Assembly: GCF_014489615.1 (NCBI RefSeq)
Contig: NZ_CP060825.1
Span: 5,688,001-5,752,000, forward strand
Origin: Streptomyces genisteinicus
GTDB taxonomy: Bacteria > Actinomycetota > Actinomycetes > Streptomycetales > Streptomycetaceae
Reading direction: 5' to 3'
Length of the DNA: 64,000 nt
Shown: positions 35,901-42,700 of the stretch, piece after piece
How the letters are laid out: every line of letters begins with the position of its first letter
Numbering within the stretch: the first letter of the stretch is position 1
Translations under genes and position numbers: made by a program
The notes under the pieces: generated by a model
The model's input: the letters and a program-made list of their open reading frames with translations, nothing else
Database searches by the model: none
Told to the model about the DNA's origin: nothing

Positions 35901-36770
35901 GCGGCCGCCAACGCCGCGTTGGACGCCCTGGCCGCGTCCCGCAGGGCCGCCGGTCTGCCCGCCACGTCCCTCGCCTGGGGCGTCTGGTCGGAGGCCACGG
36001 GCATGGCGGCCCAGCTCGGGCAGGCCGAACTGGCCCGCCTGGAGCGGATGGGCATGAAGGCCCTCACCGCCGAGACCGGTCTTGGGCTGTTCGACCAGGC
36101 CCTCGACGTGGACGCGGCGGTCATGGCCCCCGTGCTGCTGGAGACGACCGCGCTGCGCTCCCAGGCGCGGGCCGGGATGCTCCCGCCGCTGCTGCGGGGC
36201 CTGGTGCGGCTGCCGGCCGCCCGGGTGTCCGGCGACGGCACGGGCGCTCTGGTGCAGCAACTGGCCGGGGTGCCGGAGGCGGACCGCGGCTCGATCGTGC
36301 TCGAACTGGTCCTGGCGCAGGTGGCGGCCGTGCTCGGCCATGCCTCCGCCGCCGCGATCGAACCCGAGCGCGCGTTCAAGGACCTCGGCTTCGACTCGCT
36401 GAGCGCGGTCGAACTGCGCAACCGGCTCACCCAGGCCACCGGGGTGCGGCTGCCCGCCACGCTCGTCTTCGACCACCCCACACCGGCGGCCGTCGGCGAG
36501 CTGCTGCTCGCGGGGATCGGCGGCGGGGAGCCGGCCGAGCCTCTGATCGACCAGGAGGTGCGCAAGCTCGAGGACATGCTCGCCGCGAGCGGCGCGGAGG
36601 AGCAGCAGCGAGTGGCGAAGCGGCTGCGGGCACTGCTGTCCGGCCTCAGTGCCGGGGCGGGGGAGAGCGCCCAGGCCGACAGGAAGCAGAACGCCAGGGA
36701 ACGGATCGAGGCCGCCACCACGGCGGAGGAGATCTTCCAGATGATCGATGTGGAGTGGGGCGAAGCGTGA
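20913..36770 (+). CDS. Type I PKS, three KS-AT-DH-KR-ACP modules (PKS3), 5285 aa
   Basis: The largest complete gene here; it should install three successive double bonds. The N-terminal docking helix begins MAENTEQQEKIARYLKKMAS (class 1a-like). Module 1: KS C210, AT S659/HAFH 757 (malonyl), DH H961/D1129, KR G1402/LDD/Y1542, ACP S1706. Module 2: KS C1935, AT S2372/HAFH 2470 (malonyl), DH H2675/D2844, KR G3118/LDD/Y3258, ACP S3422. Module 3: KS C3654, AT S4108 in GHSQG with YASH 4209 (methylmalonyl), DH H4418/D4586, KR G4856/LDD/Y4996, ACP S5162. The tail (QEVRKLEDMLAAS, then ERIEAATTAEEIFQMIDVEW) is a docking domain like that of PKS2. An alternative GTG start at 20895 overlaps the PKS2 stop (GTGA); I prefer ATG 20913, 14 bp after the stop. 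Modules 2 and 3 share nearly identical DH DNA. Confidence 0.95.
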   Translation: MAENTEQQEKIARYLKKMASDLNQARARLREYESRDGEPLAIVGMSCRYPGGVTSPEELWQLVATGGDGIGPFPADRGWDLDNLYDPDPDRLGTVYAREGGFIDGAADFDADFFGISPREATAMDPQQRLLLEASWEAIESAGIDPHTLRGSDTGVFAGVGPSDYAAMPAGALPQIEGFRLTGSTTSVVSGRVAYSLGLEGPAVSVDTACSASAVALHLAVTALRAGECSLALAGGVTVLSGPFLHMEFSRQRGLARDGRCKAYSASADGTGFSDGLGMIVLERLSDARRNGRRILGLIRGTAVNQDGASNGLTAPNGPSQERVIRAALANAGLRPADVDAVEGHGTGTVLGDPIEAKALLATYGQERDGEPLWLGSIKSNIGHTSTAAGVAGVIKMVMAMRHGVLPPTLHAEEASPHVEWESGAVRLLTEAREWAAEDGRPRRAGISSFGVSGTNAHIIVEEAPADEPEADAPAADTTPRPAIAPRTTGAVPVVISGRSDAALRAQAERLHAHLVADPELSALDTAFSSVTSRALLERRAVVVASGREELLARLGDVAAGEPGVGGKSAFLFTGQGSQRRDMGLELAARYPVFEQALSEACAELDPRLGRSLRELLAADGEVLNATEFTQAALFAVEVALFRLAESLSLRPDFLIGHSVGEIAAAHVAGVLSLADAAELVVARGRLMGGLPAGGAMVAVQAAEDEVAASLTGFEGRLEIAAVNGPLAVVVSGDADAVDEWLPAWEGRKTSRLRVSHAFHSPRMEPMLDEFRTVAEGLSYATPAIPVVSNVTGEVVAGFDADYWVRHVRQAVRFADGVATLWDLGVRRFLELGPDAVLTAMARQCVEDDAEAAFIPALRAKHAEAETFVAFLGRAHTSGAGVDWEAYYAGTGARRVDLPTYAFQRERFWLAPVTGAGDVSAAGLIAVDHPLLAGRALIGDRGEWLFTGRISTDTQPWTRDHVVMGAVVVPGVALVEMSLAAGREVGCPVLDELVIEAPLILDDAAGRRLQIVVGHRDDDARREFVVFSHPETDDPETAAEAVCHGRGWLAADSAPTAAAWDLAWPPQDAAPLTAEVLYSRMADIGYDYGTLFQGVVGAWQDDDAVHVDLALPGDTTDAHAFGLHPGLFDSAVQSCLYGEKADDSLVMPFSWNGVQLGRTGVTRARARITPVGDVSFRIDIVDEDGGLVLGMDKLVFRPVDRAQLTRAGQAAGGSLHRVEWSPVTVAATGGTADVAVLGELAAEGAAFADLAALEQALADGSATVPSLVLTGVDATADTPTEAVVRTLALVRAWLAADRLAGARLAVVTRRAVTVDGEAPDVAQAAVWGLLRSAQSEHPGRILLVDLDADTTTDGLAWGGLPDLDEPQLAVRGGRVFAPRLVRAGAGVAVTEFAADGTVVITGGTGGLGALFARHLATTRGVRHLLLLSRRGPEAERAAELVAELAGSGCEARVVACDVSDRDQLAAALDAVERPLTAVVHTAGVLDDGVVESLTAGQVERVMRPKVDAALHLHELTADAELSAFVVFSSVAALIGSPGQGNYAAANAALDALAATRRAAGLPATSLAWGLWGGIGGIAGELSDAELARLERMGSQPLPAEQGLDLFDQALATDAALLAPVRLDTAVLRDQARTGAVPAILRGLAPAPSRRADTGGSLGRRLAGVAEADREQVALELVLEQVASVLGHASAAAVDPARAFNELGFDSLSAVELRNRLTQATGVRLPATLVFDHPSPVAVARLLVAEVVIAPTPARAPVRKRRSSTDEPLAIVGMSCRFPGGVTSPEELWELVSSGGDAMGPFPADRGWDLEGLYDPDPDRLGTVYARAGGFVDRIGEFDADFFGISPREALAMDPQQRMLLETSWEAFENAGIDLTTLRGSDTGVFCGTVSSGYHATMVPELEGYHLTGTTMSVVSGRVAYALGFEGPAVSVDTACSSSAVALHLAGQALRNGECSLALVGGISLMATPDLLIGFSRQRGLAEDGRCKAYAAAADGTGFSDGAGVLVVERLSDARRNGRRILGVVRGSAVNQDGASNGLTAPNGPSQERVIRAALASAGLSASEVDAVEGHGTGTKLGDPIEAQALLATYGRERAGEPLWLGSIKSNIGHTSAAAGVAGVIKMVMAMRYGVLPPTLHVDEPSPHVEWESGEVRLLTEAREWAVEGGRPRRAGISSFGVSGTNAHLILEEAPAAEVPAERAAFGAPVPVVLSGRSDAALRAQAERLHAHLVAHPELSALDTAFSSVTSRALLERRAVVVASGREELLARLADVAASDSGVGGKSAFLFTGQGSQRRGMGLELASRFPVFEQALSEVCAELDPRLGRSLRELLAADGEVLNATEFTQAALFAVEVALFRLAESLSIRPDFLIGHSVGEIAAAHVAGVLSLADAAELVVARGRLMGGLPAGGAMVAVQAAEAEVAASLTGFEGRLEIAAVNGPLAVVVSGDADAVEEWLPAWEGRKTSRLRVSHAFHSPRMEPMLEEFRAVAEGLSYGAPAIPVVSNVTGEVVAGFDAEYWVRHVRQAVRFADGVATLWGLGVRRFLELGPDAVLSAMARQCVEDRDAEAVFVPALRSKHPEADTFAAFLGRAHTSGAGVDWDAYYTGSGARRVDLPTYAFQRENYWLMPSAGTGDVSAAGLDRVEHPVLAAAVQFGDRDEWVFTGRISGESQPWLLDHVVLGTVIVPGTAWVELALAAGRRVGVPVVDELVMESPLLLEEGAAAQLRLTVGPVGEDGRREVTVFARPEVSDADEPAVAMVCHARGWLAPEDTAAVAPWVPGVWPPVGGVEMSGDVLYAGMAELGFDYGPVFQGVRTAWSIDDHVFAEVGLPGDSGGEGFGMHPALFDASLHGAFADRGGDGGSTILPFSWSGVRAGRAGLSRVRVRIAPAGDAALRVDVVSDEGEHVLSLERLAMRPVEPAQLEALRRGAGQPVYELGWAPAQPAATTTTATRTAVLGDLALSGAPFADLGALESALADGAEAPELVLAAVGSAESTVSGTAAEALALVQRWLASEWLTEARLVVVTRGAVSVADGEPADVAQAAVWGLLRSAQSEHPGRFVLVDLDADGAAEPDWGTLLGADEPQLAVRDGKLLAPRLARTSTGTGAAPFAADGTVVITGGTGGLGALFARHLATAHGVRHLLLLSRRGPAAEGAAELVAELASLGAEARIVACDVSDRDQLAAALGAVEQPLTAVVHTAGVLDDGVVESLTPERVEAVLRPKVDAALHLHELTADADLTTFVVFSSMAALVGNPGQANYAAANAALDALAASRRAAGLPATSLAWGVWSHGAGMGAALEEAELARLERMGMKALTAETGLALFDQALGADAAVVVPTHLDQAVLRAQARAGMLPPLLRGLVTLPARPAGGAGALAQRLAAVPEADRDRVVLDLVQAQVASVLGHVSASAVGPERAFKDLGFDSLSAVELRNRLTQATGARLPATLVFDHPTPAAVARFLTAQVTPAKQAAAGRAVVRRQSADAGEPLAIVGMSCRYPGGVTSPEELWELVAQGRDAIGPFPTDRGWDLEGLYDPDPDRLGTVYTRAGGFVHGAGRFDADFFGISPREATAMDPQQRLLLEASWEAFEHAGIAPTSLKGDNIGVFCGVSSSDYGVSGSAAQVEGFRLTGSSTSVVSGRIAYILGLEGPAVSVDTACSSSAVALHFASQALRAGECEMALIGGVTIMSGPFLLTEFSRQRGLSTDGRCRAYAAGADGTGFSDGVGVLVVERLSDARRKGHKVLAVLRGSAINQDGASNGITAPNGPSQERVIRAALASAGLSPSEVDAVEGHGTGTKLGDPIEAQALLATYGSDRANEPLWLGSIKSNIGHTSAAAGVAGVIKMVMAMRNGVLPRTLHVDEPSPHVEWESGEVRLLTEARTWAAEDGRPRRAGISSFGVSGTNAHIIVEEAPAEEPVAEAPDAAPDAPHTAVPVVVSARSSAALRAQAERLHAHLTAHPELTPADVAHSAATTRALLERRATVAATDRDTLLAGLASLAAGEPSAHVAEGQIIGSGVKPVFVFPGQGAQWEGMAVELLNSSPVFAAEVAACGEALAEFVDWRLEDVLRGVPGAPSLERVDVVQPALFAVMVSLAALWRSYGVEPAAVVGHSQGEIAAAYVAGGLSLRDAARIVAVRSQLVRDRLAGRGGMMSVALGAERAEELIAPFAGAVSVAAVNGPSSVVVAGDPAALDEIAARCESDGVRARRVNVDYASHTDHVEALEAELHEALAAVAPTAGTVPLYSTAVGAFVDTATMDAAYWYGNLRARVGFEPAIRALVEDGAGCFLEMSPHPVLTMAVEETVEASGAADRVSVTGSLRRDEGGLARFWLSLGQADIAGVTVDWPSVFAGTGARRVDLPTYAFQRENYWLMPSAGAGDVAAAGLDRVEHPVLAAAVQLGDRDEWVFTGRISGESQPWLLDHVVLGTVIVPGTAWVELALAAGRRVGVPVVDELVMESPLLLEEGAAAQLRVSVGAAGEDGRREVTVFARPEVSDADESAVMVCHARGWLAPEDTAAVASWVPGVWPPVGGVEMSGDVLYAGMAELGFDYGPVFQGVRSAWSIDDHVYAEVGLPGDSGGEGFGMHPALFDASLHGAFVEKGGDGGSTILPFSWSGVRAGRVGLSRVRVRIAPAGDAALRVDVVSDEGEHVLGLERLAMRPVEPAQLEALRRGAGQPVYELGWAPVQPATATTTAAATRTAVLGDDLGELEGVVADGGQAPDAVLAHIVTPDGSPADAARTATDEALALVQRWLASEWLTEARLVVVTRGAVSVDGESPDVAQAAVWGLLRSAQSEHPGRFVLVDLDADGAAEPDWGTLLGADEPQLAVRDGKLLAPRLARASTGTGAAAFDPDGTVVITGGTGGLGALFARHLATAHGVRHLLLLSRRGPAAEGAAELVAELAESGCEARIVACDVSDRDQLAAALGAVEQPLTAVVHTAGVLDDGVVESLTPEQIERVMRPKVDAALHLHELTAGADLSAFVVFSSVAALMGSPGQGNYAAANAALDALAASRRAAGLPATSLAWGVWSEATGMAAQLGQAELARLERMGMKALTAETGLGLFDQALDVDAAVMAPVLLETTALRSQARAGMLPPLLRGLVRLPAARVSGDGTGALVQQLAGVPEADRGSIVLELVLAQVAAVLGHASAAAIEPERAFKDLGFDSLSAVELRNRLTQATGVRLPATLVFDHPTPAAVGELLLAGIGGGEPAEPLIDQEVRKLEDMLAASGAEEQQRVAKRLRALLSGLSAGAGESAQADRKQNARERIEAATTAEEIFQMIDVEWGEA
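28851..29710 (+). repeat. DH-domain block duplicated within PKS3 (copy in module 2)
   Basis: About 860 bp covering the DH domain is nearly identical to 34080-34936 in module 3. The main length change is a 3-bp deletion in the second copy. Both copies use G/T-ending codons unlike their flanks. Confidence 0.8.
32911..33553 (+). repeat. Methylmalonyl-AT block (copy in PKS3 module 3)
   Basis: Nearly identical to 5343-5985 in PKS1, starting inside the pre-AT linker and continuing just past the YASH motif. The same linker residues in two different proteins argue for a copied block rather than selection on the AT alone. Confidence 0.8.
34080..34936 (+). repeat. DH-domain block duplicated within PKS3 (copy in module 3)
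   Basis: Second copy of the 28851-29710 DH block. It begins at the HPVLAAAVQ junction after the AT and ends at the PVYELGWAP junction before the KR structural subdomain, so the duplication follows domain boundaries. Confidence 0.8.
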
Positions 36771-36784
36771 CGGGGGACTCGGAA

Positions 36785-39700
36785 ATGACGGAGAGTATCG
36801 ATCAGCAGGAGAAGCTCGTCCGCTACCTGAAGAAGGTCGCGGTCGAACTGAACGACACCAGGGCACAGCTCGAAGAGGTCGAGTCCCGTGCCACCGAACC
36901 GCTGGCGATCGTCGGCATGAGCTGCCGCTACCCGGGCGGGGTGACCTCGGCGGAGGACCTGTGGGAGCTGGTCGCCTCCGGTCGTGACGCCATCACCGGA
37001 CTGCCCACCGACCGGGGCTGGGACCTGGAGCGTCTCTACGACCCGGACCCCGACCGCAGCGGGACGGTCTACGCCCAGGGCGGTGGCTTCCTGGAGGGCA
37101 TCGGCGAGTTCGACGCCGACTTCTTCGGGATCAGCCCGCGCGAGGCGCTGGCCATGGACCCGCAGCAGCGGCTGCTGCTGGAGGCGACCTGGGAGGCGTT
37201 CGAGGACGCGGGCATCGACTCGGCCTCGCTGCGCGGCAGCGACACCGGCGTCTACTGCGGCCTGGGCGTGACCGACTACAGCGTGGCACCCGAGGGCAGC
37301 CTCGCGCAGGTCGAGGGCTTCCAGCTCACCGGCGGCTCGGCCAGCGTCTCCTCCGGACGCATCTCCTACCTGTTCGGCCTGGAGGGCCCGGCGGTCTCCG
37401 TCGACACGGCGTGCTCCTCGTCGGCCGTCGCCCTGCACATGGCCGCGCAGGCCCTGCGGGCCGGCGAGTGCTCCCTCGCCCTCGCGGGCGGTGTGGCGCT
37501 GATGCCGGGGCCGTTCATGCTGCGCGAGTTCAGCCGTCAGCGCGGCCTCGCCGTCGACGGCCGGTGCAAGGCGTACGCGGAGTCCGCCGACGGCACGGGC
37601 TTCTCCGACGGTCTCGGTCTGGTCGTCCTGGAGCGCCTGTCCGACGCCCGCCGCAACGGCCGGCGCATCCTCGGCCTGATCCGTGGCACCGCGATCAACC
37701 AGGACGGCGCCTCCAACGGCCTCACCGCCCCCAACGGCCCCTCGCAGGAACGGGTCATCCGCCGGGCCCTGGAGAACGGCGGGCTGCGCCTCTCCGACGT
37801 GGACGCCGTCGAGGGCCACGGCACGGGCACCAAGCTCGGCGACCCGATCGAGGCGCAGGCGCTGCTCGCCACCTACGGCCGCGACCGTGCGGGCGAGCCG
37901 CTGTGGCTCGGCTCCATCAAGTCGAACATCGGCCACACCTCTGCGGCCGCCGGAGTCGCCGGTGTGATCAAGATGGTGATGGCGATGCGGCACGGGATGC
38001 TGCCGCAGACCCTGCACGTCGATACACCCTCCTCGCACGTGGACTGGGAGTCGGGCGAGGTCCGGCTGCTGACCGAGACCCGCAAGTGGGCCGCCGAGGA
38101 CGGCCGTCCGCGGCGTGCGGGCATCTCCTCGTTCGGTGTGAGCGGCACCAACGCGCACATCATCGTGGAGGAGGCGCCGGCCGCCGAGGAGCCCGCCCCG
38201 GTGGAGCGGACGGTGTCCGGTGCGCCGGTGCCGGTCGTGGTCTCCGCCCGTACGGATGCGGCGCTCACGGCGCAGGTGGAGCGGCTGCGTGTCCAGGTGC
38301 TGGCGCGTCCGGAGCTGTCCCTGCTCGACACCGCGTACTCCCTGGTGACGTCGCGTGCGCTGCTGGAGCGGCGTGCCGTGGTGGTCGCCTCGGACCGTGA
38401 GGAGCTGCTGGCGCGGCTCGGTGACGTGGCTGCGGGTGAGCCGGGCGTCGGGGGCAAGTCGGCGTTCCTGTTCACAGGGCAGGGGTCCCAGCGTCGGGGG
38501 ATGGGGCTTGAACTGGCCTCTCGGTTCCCGGTGTTCGAGCAGGCGCTCAGCGAGGCGTGTGCGGAGCTTGACCCGCGGTTGGGGCGTTCGCTCCGGGAGT
38601 TGCTGGCCGCAGACGGTGAGGTGCTGAACGCGACGGAGATCACGCAGGCGGCGCTGTTCGCGGTCGAGGTGGCGCTGTTCCGTCTGGCGGAGTCGTTGTC
38701 GATCCGGCCCGACTTCCTGATCGGTCATTCGGTGGGTGAGATCGCTGCCGCGCACGTGGCCGGAGTGCTCTCCCTCGCGGACGCCGCCGAACTGGTCGTG
38801 GCACGTGGCCGGTTGATGGGTGGGCTGCCTGCGGGTGGTGCGATGGTGGCGGTGCAGGCCGCCGAGGCCGAGGTGGCCGCTTCCCTGACGGGCTTCGAGG
38901 GCCGGTTGGAGATCGCGGCGGTCAACGGGCCGCTCGCGGTCGTCGTCTCCGGCGACGCGGACGCTGCCGACGAATGGCTGCCCGCCTGGGAGGGACGCAA
39001 GACGTCCCGGCTGCGCGTCTCGCACGCGTTCCACTCGCCCCGCATGGAGCCGATGCTGGACGAGTTCCGCACCATCGCGGAGGGCCTGACGTACGACATG
39101 CCCACCATCCCCGTCGTCTCCAACGTCACGGGCGAGGTCGTCGCCGGCTTCGACGCCGAGTACTGGGTGCGGCATGTCCGCCAGGCCGTCCGCTTCGCCG
39201 ACGGTGTCGCCACCCTCTGGGACCTGGGTGTCCGCCGGTTCCTGGAGCTGGGACCTGACGCGGTGCTCACCGCGATGGCCCGCCAGTGCGTCGAGGACCA
39301 GGACGCCGAGGCCGCCTTCATCCCCGCCCTGCGCGCCAAGCACCCCGAGTCGGAGACGTTCGCCGCGTTCCTGGGCCGGGCCCACACCTCCGGTGCGGGC
39401 GTCGACTGGGACGCGTACTACACGGGTACCGGCGCCCGTCGCGTCGACCTGCCCACCTACGCCTTCCAGCGGGAGAACTACTGGCTGATGCCGTCCGCCG
39501 GAGCCGGTGACGTGGCCGCCGCGGGGCTGGACCGGGTCGAACACCCCGTCCTCGCCGCCGCCGTGCAGTTCGGCGACCGGGACGAGTGGGTGTTCACGGG
39601 GCGGATCTCCGGCGAGAGCCAGCCGTGGGTGCTCGACCACGTCGTCCTCGGTGCGGTGATCGTGCCGGGCACCGCCTGGGTGGAGCTGGCGTCCGTCGTC

Positions 39701-42700
39701 GGCCGGCGGGTCGGCGCGCCCGTCGTGGACGAGCTGGTGATGGAGGCGCCGCTGCTGCTGGAGGAGGGTGCCGCCGCCCAACTGCGGGTCACGGTCGGCC
39801 CCGCGGGTGACGACGGCAGCCGCGAGGTGGCGGTCTTCGCCCGCCCCGAGAACAGCGAGACCACCGACGGCACCGGGAGTAACGGCGCCGACGAGCGGGC
39901 CGAGCCGGTCTGCCACGCCCGCGGCCGGCTGGCCGCGGAGGACACCGCGGCCGCGCCGTGGGTGCCGTCCGAGTGGCCGCCCACCGGCGGTGCCGTGATG
40001 ACCGCCGACGCGCTCTACGCGGGCATGGCGGAGCTCGGCTTCGACTACGGGCCCCTCTTCCAGGGGGTGCGGACGGCGTGGAAGGTGGCCGGGGACTCCT
40101 ACGCGGAGGTCGCCCTGCCCGGTGACACCGGGGGCGAGGACTTCGGGATCCACCCCGCCCTGTTCGATGCCTCCCTGCACGCAGGTCTGCCGCAGGACGG
40201 GCCCCGGGACACGGCGGTTCTGCCGTTCTCCTGGTCCGGGGTGCGCACCGGGCGGCGCGGTCTGTCCCGGGTGCGGGTGCGGATGCGCCGCGTCGACGAG
40301 ACGGCCTTCGGCCTCGACGTGGTCTCCGAGTCGGGCGAGCCGGTGCTGAGCCTGGAGCGGCTGGACCTGCGTCCGGTCGACCCGGCGCAGCTGGAACGGC
40401 TGCGGCACGGCGGCCGGCAGACCGTGCACCGGCTGGACTGGGTTCCCGTCGCGACGGGCGAGGCACGGTCCGCGCGGGTCGCGGTGCTCGGCGGGGCGGC
40501 CGCGACGGGTGAGCGGTTCACCGACCTGGCCGCGCTGGAACGGACCCTCGCCGGCGGGGGCCGGGCGCCCGAACTGGTGGTGACCGCGATCGACACCCCC
40601 GAGGACGCCGACCCGACCGCCACCGCCGCCCGCACGGCCGCCGCCGCGGCGCTGACCGCCGTGCAGGAGTGGCTGGCGAGCGAGTGGCTGGGCGACGCCC
40701 GGCTGGTCGTCCTCACCCGCGGCGCGGTCGCCGTCCGCGACGGCGAGTCGCCCGGCATCGCGCAGGCCGCCGTGTGGGGGCTGCTGCGCAGCGCCCAGTC
40801 CGAGCACCCGGACCGGATCCTGCTGGTCGACCTCGCCCCCGACGCCCCCTTCCCCGGCCGCGGCCTGCTCCCCGAGGCCGACCCCGCCCCCGCCCCCGAC
40901 GGCGACGGGCCGGACTGGGGCGCGCTCCTGGAGACGGGCGAACCGCAGCTCGCCGTGCGGGACGGCGAGGTGTTCGCGCCGCGCCTGGGCACCGCTCCGT
41001 CCGTCGCCGACGACGCGTGGCGGCTGGCGGTCACCCGCAAGGGCTCCCTGGACGGCGTGGAGATCACGCCGGGTGACGCCCGCCGTCCGCTCGCCGCCGG
41101 CGAGGTGCGGCTCTCGGTCCGCGCCGCGGGCGTCAACTTCCGTGACGTGCTGATCGCGCTCGGCCTGTACCCGCAGGACGCGCCCCTGGGCGCGGAGGCG
41201 GCCGGTGTGGTGCTGGAGACCGGGGCGGACGTCACCGGTCTCGCGCCCGGCGACCGGGTCTTCGGCATCGTGACGGACTCCTTCGGCCCGGTGGCCGTCG
41301 CCCACGCGGGGCTGCTCGCCCGGATGCCCGAGGCGTGGACGTTCACCGAGGCGGCGTCGGTGCCGGTGGCGTACGCGACCGCCCTGTACGGGCTGGTGGA
41401 CCGGGGCGGACTGCGCGCCGGCGAGCGGGTGCTGGTGCACGCCGCGGCCGGCGGGGTGGGCACGGCGGCCGTGCAGATCGCCCGGCACCTCGGCGCCGAG
41501 GTGTTCGCGACGGCCGGCCCGTCCAAATGGGACGCCGTCCGCGGTGCCGGTGTCGCCGCAGACCACCTCGCGTCCTCCCGGGAACCCGGCTTCGCCGACG
41601 CCTTCCTGGACGTCACCGGCGGCGCCGGTGTCGATGTGGTGCTGAACTCCCTCGCGGGCGACTTCACCGACGCCTCGCTGTCCCTGCTGCCGCGCGGCGG
41701 CCGGTTCGTCGAGATGGGCAAGACCGACATCCGCGACGCGGACGAGGTCGCGGCCCGGTGGCCCGGCGTCGCGTACGGGGCGTTCGACCTGTGGGAGGCC
41801 GGTCCGGAGCGCCTCGGCGAGCTGCTGCGGGAGATCGTCTCGCTGTTCCGGGACGGCGTCCTCGCCCTCGCCCCGATCCGGACGTGGGACGTGCGGCAGG
41901 GCCGGGAGGCGCTGCGGTACCTGCGGGAGGGCCGGAACACCGGCAAGCTCGTGCTCACCGTGCCCGCGCCGCTCGGCTCGCACGGCACCGTGGTCGTCAC
42001 CGGCGGTACCGGCGGCCTGGGCGCGCTGTTCGCCCGCCACCTGGCCACCGCGTACGGCGCACGGCGTCTGCTGCTGCTCAGCCGCAGCGGCCCGGCCGCC
42101 GAGGGCGCGGCCGGACTCGTCGCCGAACTGGCCGAGTCCGGCTGCGAGGCCCGAGTCGTGGCGTGCGACGTCTCCGACCGTGACCAGCTCGCCGCAGCGC
42201 TCGGCGCCCTGGAGCATCCCGTGACGGCCGTGGTCCACACGGCCGGTGTGCTGGACGACGGTGTCGTCGAGTCCCTGACACCGGAGCGCGTCGCGTCCGT
42301 CATGCGGCCGAAGCTGGACGCGGCGTGGCATCTGCACGAGCTGACCGCCGGGGCGGACCTGTCCGCGTTCGTGGTCTTCTCGTCGGTGGCGTCGCTGATG
42401 GGCAGCCCCGGGCAGGCGAACTACGCGGCGGCCAACGCCTCGCTGGACGCCCTGGCCGCGGTCCGCAGGGCCGCCGGCCTGCCCGCCGTCTCCCTCGCCT
42501 GGGGCCTGTGGTCCGAGGCCGCGGGCATGGCCGCCTCCCTCGACGAGGCCGAGCTGGCCCGTCTGGAGCGGATGGGCATGAAGGCGCTCACCGCCGAGTC
42601 CGGCCTCGCGCTGTTCGACCAGGCGCTCGGCGCGGACGCCCCGGTGGTCGTCCCGGTACTGCTGGAGACGGCGGCGCTGCGCTCCCAGGCACGGGCCGGG